From: Variovorax sp. WS11
GTDB lineage: Bacteria > Pseudomonadota > Gammaproteobacteria > Burkholderiales > Burkholderiaceae_C
DNA length: 64,000 nucleotides
Assembly: GCF_010499245.1 (NCBI RefSeq)
Contig: NZ_JAAGOW010000001.1
Location: 2,542,001-2,606,000 of the forward strand
Reading direction: 5' to 3'
Shown here: one piece after another, positions 58,700 through 64,000 of the stretch
Position numbering within the stretch: the stretch's first letter is position 1
Layout: each line of letters begins with the position of its first letter
Notes under the pieces: generated by a model
Databases searched by the model: none
What the model saw: only the letters and a program-made list of their open reading frames with translations
Told to the model about the DNA's origin: nothing
Position numbers and translations under genes: made by a program

Positions 58700-59340
58700 C
58701 GCGAGCGCTTGCGCGGAGCCAGGTATTCGTTGGCGCCTGAGAGGTCTTTCAACCACTGTTCATAGGCGGCTTCGCGCTGCTCCGGATCGCCCCTCAGCAG
58801 GGCTGATGGATGCAGCGTGACCAGCACCGGCAGGCCGCGCGCGTCGGTGTGCCAATGGCCCCGCTCGCGCATCACCGCGACAGGCCGCCCGAGCAGGGCG
58901 CGCGAGGCGGTGGCGCCGAGCGCGATCAGGGCCTGGGGGCGCACCTGGGCGATCTCGCTTTCGAGCCAATGCAGGCAGGCCGCGACCTCGCGCTGGGCCG
59001 GCGTCTTGTGCATGCGCCGCTTGCCGCGCAGCTCGAACTTGAAGTGCTTGACCGCGTTGGTCACATAGAGCCGCTCGCGCAACCAGCCCAGGTCCTCCAC
59101 GGCCTTGTCCAACAGCCGGCCGGCCGGGCCCACGAAGGGCCGGCCCTGCAGGTCCTCCTGGTCGCCCGGCTGCTCGCCGACCACCATCACGGTGGCGCGG
59201 ACTGGCCCTTCGCCGAACACCGATTGCGTGGCGTGCTCGCCGATCGGGCATTCGCGGCAGCGGTCCGTCGCCTGGTGCAGCGCTTCCAGGGCCTGTTCGG
59301 GATCCTCCGGCAGTTCAGGCGATCGGGGGGAATCAGGCAT
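58687..59340 (-). CDS. UdgX-family uracil-DNA glycosylase
   Basis: This 217-residue member of the uracil-DNA glycosylase superfamily has motif A GEQPGDQEDLQGRPFVGPAG, Cys residues for an Fe-S cluster (CRECPIG and further downstream) and TLHPSALLR. The insert GKRRMHKTP matches the KRRIH loop that defines UdgX, whose His becomes covalently linked to the abasic product. Here Ile is replaced by Met. Family type-4 enzymes lack this loop. Confidence 0.85.
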   Translation of the reverse strand: MPDSPRSPELPEDPEQALEALHQATDRCRECPIGEHATQSVFGEGPVRATVMVVGEQPGDQEDLQGRPFVGPAGRLLDKAVEDLGWLRERLYVTNAVKHFKFELRGKRRMHKTPAQREVAACLHWLESEIAQVRPQALIALGATASRALLGRPVAVMRERGHWHTDARGLPVLVTLHPSALLRGDPEQREAAYEQWLKDLSGANEYLAPRKRSRQKR

Positions 59341-59375
59341 GGCAAGCTCCGTCGTTCTCGCGCTCCCCACCAGCG

Positions 59376-60395
59376 TCAGGGTCCTGCGGCAGCGGCCCGC
59401 CGCCGGCGTTGCCGCGCGCGCACCTCGGTGAGGAAATAGGCGGCGGACGCGATGCACAAGGGCAGCAGGTAGTAGATCGCCCGATAGGCCAGCAGCGCGC
59501 CCAGCAGGCGATCCGTCGCGATCTGATGCGACAGCAGCGCGACGAACACCGCCTCCAGCACGCCCAGACCGGCCGGCACGTGGGTGATCACGCCGGCCAC
59601 CGCGGCCACCAGCAGCACGGCGAGCACCTGCGGATACGGCAGCTGCTGCTGCAGCAGGAGCCAGATCACGCCGCCGATCAGCGCCCAGTTGGTGCAGGAC
59701 ATCGCGAGCTGCAGCAGCGCCATGCCGAGCGCCGGGGTCTGCAGCTCGTGCCCGCGGAATTCCCAGGTGTGCTCCCGCGCCACCGCGCAGAGGATGAGGT
59801 AGGCGAGCGCCAGCACGATCAGCGTGCCGCCGAGGATGCGCAGCCCGTCCTCCTCGATCCTCCACTCGGGCGGCAGCGCCATCGGCCAGAAGAAGAAGGC
59901 CAGGCCGGCCACCACCAGGTAGCCGAGCCAGTTGGTCAGCATGCTGAAGCCGAGCACGCGCGTGATCGTGAGATTGTCCAGGCCGTGGCGCGAATAGAGC
60001 CGGTATCGGAAGGCGACGCCGCCGATCAGCGATCCGAGGTTGAGGTTGAAGGCGTAGCTGATGAAGGTCACGCCCATGACCGTGCTGGTGCCGAGCCGGT
60101 GGCGCGTCATGTGGCGGCCGAGCAGGTCGTAGGTGCTGTAGATCGCGAAGCTGCAGGCAGCCAAGAGCAGGGCGGCCAACAAGGCCGGCAGCGGGATCTC
60201 GAGCACGGCCTGCAGCACCTCGCTCCAATCGATCGTGCGTGCCTGGCGCACCAGCAGCCAGGCCACGAGGCCGAAGAAGCTCCAGGTGGCGATGCGCTTG
60301 AGCCAGGGCCACCACGCGTGCCGCGCCACGCCGCGACTCGGCGCCTCGCCGCGCAACGGGGGGCGAACACCTTCGGGCGGCCGTGCGGTTCTCAT
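59376..60395 (-). CDS. ybhN: YbhN-like lysylphosphatidylglycerol-synthase-type membrane protein
   Basis: The 339-residue UPF0104 protein has about eight helices (IATWSFFGLVAWLLV, LLAALLLAACSFAIYSTYDLL, AFNLNLGSLIGGVAFRYRLY, VPAGLGVLEAVFVALL). It resembles the flippase-like domain of MprF but lacks the synthase domain. It is coupled to clsB by a 4-bp overlap, the same ybhP-clsB-ybhN order as in E. coli. It may move lipid, but this is unproven. Confidence 0.85.
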   Translation of the reverse strand: MRTARPPEGVRPPLRGEAPSRGVARHAWWPWLKRIATWSFFGLVAWLLVRQARTIDWSEVLQAVLEIPLPALLAALLLAACSFAIYSTYDLLGRHMTRHRLGTSTVMGVTFISYAFNLNLGSLIGGVAFRYRLYSRHGLDNLTITRVLGFSMLTNWLGYLVVAGLAFFFWPMALPPEWRIEEDGLRILGGTLIVLALAYLILCAVAREHTWEFRGHELQTPALGMALLQLAMSCTNWALIGGVIWLLLQQQLPYPQVLAVLLVAAVAGVITHVPAGLGVLEAVFVALLSHQIATDRLLGALLAYRAIYYLLPLCIASAAYFLTEVRARQRRRRAAAAGP

Positions 60396-61618
60396 GCGTT
60401 GTCCGTCCGCGTAGCGCCGCCATGCGGCCCCTGGCCGGCCAGCGGCTGGAGTCGCGGCGCATGGCGCGGCAGCCAGCCGACCCAGGAGGGATACCAGCGC
60501 AGCAGGTGGAAGACGAAGAAGCTGCGCACCAGCCGCCAGGCGCTCCACTCGCTGAGCTCGGCCACGTCGATCTTCTTGCAGTGATGCCGCATCAGAAGTT
60601 CCAGCCGCTCGCTGAGCCGTGCGGTGAAGGCGGCGTCGCGCACGATCACGTTGGCCTCGAGGTTGAGCGACAGGCTCAGCGGGTCGAGGTTGCTGGAGCC
60701 GACCGTGCTCCAGCGATCGTCCACCAGCGCGACCTTGCCGTGCAGCGGCCGCTGGCAGTACTCGTGGATGCACACGCCGGCATGCAACAGGTGGTGGTAG
60801 AGCATGCTGGCGCCGACCTTGACGATCGGCATGTCGGGCTCACCCTGCAGGATCAGGTTCACCTCCACGCCGCGCCGCGCCGCGCGCCGAAGCTCCTTGA
60901 TGAGCCGGTAGCCCGGGAAGAAGTAGGCGTTGGCGATCACGATGCGCTGGCGCGCGCTGCGGATGGCGGCGAGGTAGTGGCGCTCGATGTCGTTCGTGTG
61001 GCGCCGGTTGTCGCGCGTGACGAACTGCGCCTCGGCCTCGCCGGCCGCGGCGTTGGCCGTCGGCGGTGCCGCCGCGAGACGGCGCCGGAACCAGCCGGCG
61101 CCCTTGTTGCCCACGGCGATGGCGTGCAGCACGAAGCGGTGGATCTCCGAAACGATCGGGCCTTCGAGCTCGACGGCATAGTCCTGCTTGGCCTTGGGGC
61201 CGAAGTCCATCACATGATCGGCGGAGAAGTTGATGCCGCCCACGAAGGCGATCCTGCCGTCGATCACCGTGATCTTTCGGTGCATGCGGCGAAACAGGTT
61301 GAGCCGCTGGCCGAGGAACTGGCGGCCCGGGTCGAACACGCGCACGCGCACGCCGGCCGCGCCCAGACTTTCGACGAATGCGTCGGACAGCTCGGGCGAG
61401 CCGAAGCCGTCGATCATCAGGTCCACCTTCACGCCACGCTGCGCCGCGGCGCACATGGCCTCGTGCAGTGCGAGACCGACCTTGTCCTCGAACAAGATGA
61501 AGGTCTCGACGATCACCTCGCGCTCGGCCGTGCGGATGGCCTCGAAAACGCGCGGAAAGAACTGCTCGCCGTTCTCGAGCAGTTCCACGCGGTTGCCGGT
61601 TGTCCAGCGCTGGGCCAT
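60392..61618 (-). CDS. clsB: Cardiolipin synthase B
   Basis: ClsB forms cardiolipin or phosphatidylglycerol by phospholipase-D-type transfer. The 408-residue protein has two HKD motifs (MHRKITVIDGRIAFVGGINF and LHGKVALVDDRWSTVGSSNL). Length and start MAQRWTTGNRVELLENGEQF agree with the family. It is 11 bp after the ybhP gene and overlaps ybhN by 4 bp. Confidence 0.92.
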   Translation of the reverse strand: MAQRWTTGNRVELLENGEQFFPRVFEAIRTAEREVIVETFILFEDKVGLALHEAMCAAAQRGVKVDLMIDGFGSPELSDAFVESLGAAGVRVRVFDPGRQFLGQRLNLFRRMHRKITVIDGRIAFVGGINFSADHVMDFGPKAKQDYAVELEGPIVSEIHRFVLHAIAVGNKGAGWFRRRLAAAPPTANAAAGEAEAQFVTRDNRRHTNDIERHYLAAIRSARQRIVIANAYFFPGYRLIKELRRAARRGVEVNLILQGEPDMPIVKVGASMLYHHLLHAGVCIHEYCQRPLHGKVALVDDRWSTVGSSNLDPLSLSLNLEANVIVRDAAFTARLSERLELLMRHHCKKIDVAELSEWSAWRLVRSFFVFHLLRWYPSWVGWLPRHAPRLQPLAGQGPHGGATRTDNA

Positions 61619-61629
61619 GGCGTTCCTCT

Positions 61630-62415
61630 TCAGAGCTCGATCTCCGCCACCAGCGGCGCGTGGTCCGACAAGTGCGACCAAGGCTTGCGCGGCAGCACGA
61701 CCGGGGCGTGCACGCCCGCGTTGCGCACGTAGATGCGGTCCAACGACAGCAGCGGGAAGCGCGAGGGGAAGGTCTTCGCGGCGCTGCCGTTGGCATGCAC
61801 GAACACCTCGCGCAGCGCGGCGCCCTGCTCGAGGATCTCGTGCGCGCGGCCGCGCCAGTCGTTGAAGTCGCCGGCCACGATCAGCGGCGCGTCGGCCGGC
61901 ACTTCGTCGCGCACGATGTGGCACAAGAGCTCGAGCTGCTGCAGCCGGTGGTTCTCGGCCAGGCCCAGGTGCGCGCAGATCGCGTGCACGTCGACCGTGC
62001 GGCCCGGCAGCCGCAGCACGCAGTGCAGCAGCCCGCGCTTTTCCGGGCCGACGATCGACACGTCGTGGTTCTTGAAGTGGACGATCGGGAACTTCGACAG
62101 CACCGCGTTGCCGTGATGGCCCCGTGGATAGACCGCGTTGCGGCCATAGGCGAACTGCGGCCACATGGTGTCGGCCAGGAACTCGTAGTGCGGCGCCTCC
62201 GGCCAGTTGTCGATCCGGCGCGAATGGCGCGAGTGGGTGCCCAGCACCTCCTGCAGGAACACCACGTCGGCGCCTACGGTGCGGACTGCTTCGCGCAGCT
62301 CCGGCAGGATGAACTTGCGATTGAGCGCGGTGAAGCCCTTGTGGGTGTTCACCGTCATGACCTTGAGCGAGGTGGGCGAGGCAACCGTACCTGCGGCGGG
62401 GGTGGAGGGCTTCAC
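61630..62415 (-). CDS. ybhP: YbhP-like endonuclease/exonuclease/phosphatase-fold protein
   Basis: The 261-residue protein carries the EEP-fold motifs [42 protein letters not shown] and [10 protein letters not shown]. The likely start is the GTG at 62415 ([14 protein letters not shown]). The substrate is not known, but a place directly ahead of clsB suggests a phospholipid head-group or related phosphodiester. Confidence 0.85.
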   Translation of the reverse strand: MKPSTPAAGTVASPTSLKVMTVNTHKGFTALNRKFILPELREAVRTVGADVVFLQEVLGTHSRHSRRIDNWPEAPHYEFLADTMWPQFAYGRNAVYPRGHHGNAVLSKFPIVHFKNHDVSIVGPEKRGLLHCVLRLPGRTVDVHAICAHLGLAENHRLQQLELLCHIVRDEVPADAPLIVAGDFNDWRGRAHEILEQGAALREVFVHANGSAAKTFPSRFPLLSLDRIYVRNAGVHAPVVLPRKPWSHLSDHAPLVAEIEL

Positions 62416-62448
62416 ATGCGCAGTTGTAAGCCGAGGTGTGCGCCCTCG

Positions 62449-62507
62449 CTGTAGGAGCTTGCCACCTTCTTCGCGGGCCTGCGGAAGGCAGCGGCCGGCT
62501 CCTACAG
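62449..62507. repeat. Inverted repeat CTGTAGGAGC ... GCTCCTACAG
   Basis: A perfect 10-bp inverted repeat with 39 bp between its arms lies in the gap between ybhP and the next plus-strand gene. The GTAGGAGC core resembles the ends of REP-type intergenic palindromes in other proteobacteria. Only one copy was noticed in this window. Confidence 0.55.
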
Positions 62508-62618
62508 GCGGGCCTGCCCGATCCCCACATCCGGCGTGCCGGGGGCTTCCTACGGTGAACTCAGAGCTCGAGCAAGGGGGGCTCACGTTTCTGTTTGATC
62601 CTTGAAGGGGACATCACC

Positions 62619-63050
62619 ATGAAGAGAGCCTTGATTGCAAGTGCGGTGCTCACCGGCCTGATGGGCCTGGCGGGCGCCAGTTTCGGCCAGACGACCAGTG
62701 TTCCGGCGCAGCCCGACCCGGCCAAGGGCGGGCAGGCCAGCACCAAGAGCGTGCCGGGCGGCGTGGCCAACGCCACCCAGCGGCCCGACGGCACCGACCC
62801 CGCGTCGCGCGAGGCCGTGAGGGCCGAGGCGCGTGCCCACAACCGCAACAACATCAACAACCCGGTCCCCAAGGGCGAGGCGACCACCACGGTGAACGGT
62901 CAGCCCAATGCGATGCCGCGGCCCACGGGCGAGATGTCGCGTGGCGATGTGAGCGCGGATGCGCGCAAGGTGAAGCCGCGCTTCGGTGAGCGTGGCGAGC
63001 GGCCGGAAGTGCCGACCAACCCGACCGACAAGACCGGAACGCCGCAGTAA
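62619..63050 (+). CDS. Small exported protein, unknown function
   Basis: The 143-residue product has a signal peptide (MKRALIASAVLTGLMGLAGA, cleavage near SFGQ) and a hydrophilic, Pro/Asn/Arg-rich mature part of low complexity (HNRNNINNPVPKGEATTTVN), probably disordered in the periplasm. No domain is recognised. A good ribosome site (GAAGGGG) precedes the ATG by 11 bases. Confidence 0.7.
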   Translation: MKRALIASAVLTGLMGLAGASFGQTTSVPAQPDPAKGGQASTKSVPGGVANATQRPDGTDPASREAVRAEARAHNRNNINNPVPKGEATTTVNGQPNAMPRPTGEMSRGDVSADARKVKPRFGERGERPEVPTNPTDKTGTPQ

Positions 63051-63068
63051 GCGTGTCGTGGTCGCGAA

Positions 63069-63101
63069 AAAAAGCCCGCAGCAATCGCTGCGGGCTTTTT
63101 C
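63069..63101 (+). terminator. Bidirectional terminator
   Basis: AAAAAGCCCGCAGC-AATC-GCTGCGGGCTTTTT has a perfect GC-rich stem with T-runs on both strands. It can end both the small exported gene and the convergent Spy-like gene. Confidence 0.85.
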
Positions 63102-63118
63102 ATGGGCGCGTGCCGCGC

Positions 63119-63678
63119 TCAGCTCTTCGCGGGTTCGCGCTGGCCGTGATGCGGGTGGCCGGGGCCGCCGCGATGGCCGAAATGCACGGTTTCCGCATCG
63201 AAGGTTTTCTGCTGCGCCGGCGACAGCGTCGCATAGAAGCTGCGCGTGGCCTCGACGCGCCGGGCGAAGCGGGCGCTGCGCTCGGCCTGGCGGGCCTGCA
63301 TGTGCTCCAGGCGCTGCGGCGTCGTCAGCTTGGCGAACTCGGCGCGGTCCATGCGGGCCTGGCCGGCCGGGCGAGCCGGCCGCTGCTGCGCGGCGGTGAA
63401 GCTGTTCCATGCGCCTTCCTGGCTGGCTTCGAGCTTGAGCTTCTGCTTGAGCTCGGCCAGGCGTTGCGTGCGCTTGGCCTGCATACGCTCCATGCGCTGG
63501 GCCCGTCCATGTGCGGGCGCGCGGGCTTGGCATCGGCCGGGCGGCCTGCGCGGTGGTGGCGGGGCGGCGGGGCGGCCGTCGAGGACAGTGAGAAGCCCTG
63601 CGCGAAGCCGGTGCTGCAGGCGAAGGCGGCCGAGGCGATCAGGCCGGCCATGAGCTTTTTCTGACGAGACGAGATCAT
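63119..63678 (-). pseudogene. Spy/CpxP-like periplasmic protein (apparent frameshift)
   Basis: The ATG at 63678, eight bases after AGGAAG, opens MISSRQKKLMAGLIASAAFA, a signal peptide, then GFSLSSTAAPPPRHHRAGRP. In this frame the protein derails after PHMDG near 63505. The next frame continues RMERMQAKRTQRLAELKQKL and the LTxxQ repeats (KLTTPQRLEHMQARQ, TLSPAQQKTFD) to the stop at 63119. One base appears missing in the GGGCCC run around 63503-63507. The restored protein (about 185 residues) would be a Spy/CpxP-family periplasmic chaperone or stress sensor. Confidence 0.7.
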
Positions 63679-63814
63679 GAGGGTGCTTCCTTTCGAAGAA
63701 GCCTGCCGATACGGCGGCAGGTGAGGCAAGTGTGGAAGCGCTCTGTGTCGCCGCCGTCGCGCGTGCGTGAGGCGGGCGTAAAGAAAGATGTCAGGCCGTT
63801 TCGGCCCCGGCCTC

Positions 63815-64000
63815 TACTTGGGCCGCGGGGGCTCGAGGCCGGCGTCCGGCGGCGCGAGCCGGCCGGCGCGCAGGGCGCCCACCGCGCGGGCGACCGCACG
63901 CGCGACGTTGCGCACCTCTTCCTGCAGGCCTGTGTCCTGGTCGAGCGCATCGTGGCTGGTCGCATAGGGGCCGTAGTAGCCGAGGTAGCGGTCCAGCCGC
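63815..64000 (-). CDS. 3' end of a gene, possibly flavodoxin/FMN-reductase family (5' end off window)
   Basis: An open minus-strand frame enters from the right edge and ends at 63815. The C-terminal 61 residues read RLDRYLGYYGPYATSHDALD, then LQEEVRNVARAVARAVGALR and LAPPDAGLEPPRPK. The GYYGPYATSHDALD pattern reminds me of the C-terminus of NAD(P)H-dependent flavodoxin-fold oxidoreductases. This is weak evidence. The gap 63679-63814 shows no gene. Confidence 0.4.

Noticed and set aside
63675..63965. 96-codon minus-strand frame near the right edge
   Set aside because: It is Arg/Pro/Ser-rich and out of frame with the partial gene ending at 63815, which has better composition.

Overview
The window is about 64 kb of GC-rich DNA from a betaproteobacterium, most likely a Comamonadaceae member of the Variovorax/Ramlibacter type. 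This rests on the gene families and their order (rpmH-rnpA-yidD-yidC-mnmE facing away from dnaA-dnaN-gyrB, amgK beside lptD-surA-ksgA, metX-metW, a Burkholderiales-type phasin) and on the codon use. It contains the chromosomal replication origin. I see no rRNA, tRNA, CRISPR array, prophage or insertion sequence.

Layout. 1-7 kb: three tandem minus-strand paralogues of a large secreted lipoprotein with Pro-Ala linkers. The first is cut by the window edge. The first two are broken by several frame changes, and the third is intact. 7.1-8.5 kb: an Xaa-Pro aminopeptidase. 8.5-15.6 kb: a minus-strand block of SPFH-SHOCT protein, DUF4178 protein, DUF350 protein, membrane-anchored spermidine-synthase-like protein and Tat-type FAD amine oxidase lipoprotein, followed by a ParD-like antitoxin and a zeta-type toxin. 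This block is the best candidate for a poorly described system. 15.7-19.4 kb: malic enzyme maeB, then an exported barnase-like RNase with its barstar. 19.4-25.9 kb: ksgA, surA and lptD on the minus strand, diverging from amgK and rsmE. 26-33.5 kb: peptidases, a YidB-like protein, an MFS transporter, a monoacylglycerol-lipase-like hydrolase, a DUF72 protein, a bactofilin and an IMPACT/YigZ protein.

33.6-36.3 kb: metX-metW behind a SAM-II-like riboswitch with a terminator hairpin, then a GDT1-family manganese exporter behind a yybP-ykoY manganese riboswitch. 36.5-42.1 kb: a glycine-rich RRM protein (frame-disrupted), an SDR oxidoreductase, the LPS genes lptC-kdsC-kdsD and a CPA2 antiporter. 42.1-45.2 kb: a zinc-ribbon membrane protein, a stand-alone cNMP-binding protein and mnmE. 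45.2-53.6 kb: yidC, yidD, rnpA, rpmH, the origin, dnaA, a second origin segment with DnaA boxes and a DnaA-trio-like TAG repeat, dnaN and gyrB. 53.8-64 kb: two small exported paralogues, a small membrane protein, a metallophosphoesterase, a thioesterase with a MerR regulator, a phasin-like protein, the lipid A deacylase PagL, a UdgX-type uracil-DNA glycosylase, the clsB/ybhP/ybhN trio, a small exported protein, a frame-disrupted Spy/CpxP-like protein and the 3' end of one more gene.

Together this is mostly core chromosome: replication initiation, membrane protein insertion and tRNA modification around the origin, and envelope biogenesis (lptD, surA, lptC, kdsCD, clsB, pagL, amgK) on both sides. 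Four loci (two lipoproteins, the RRM protein and the Spy-like protein) show single-base frame losses in extremely GC-rich or low-complexity DNA. Base-calling error is therefore a serious alternative to genuine pseudogenisation.
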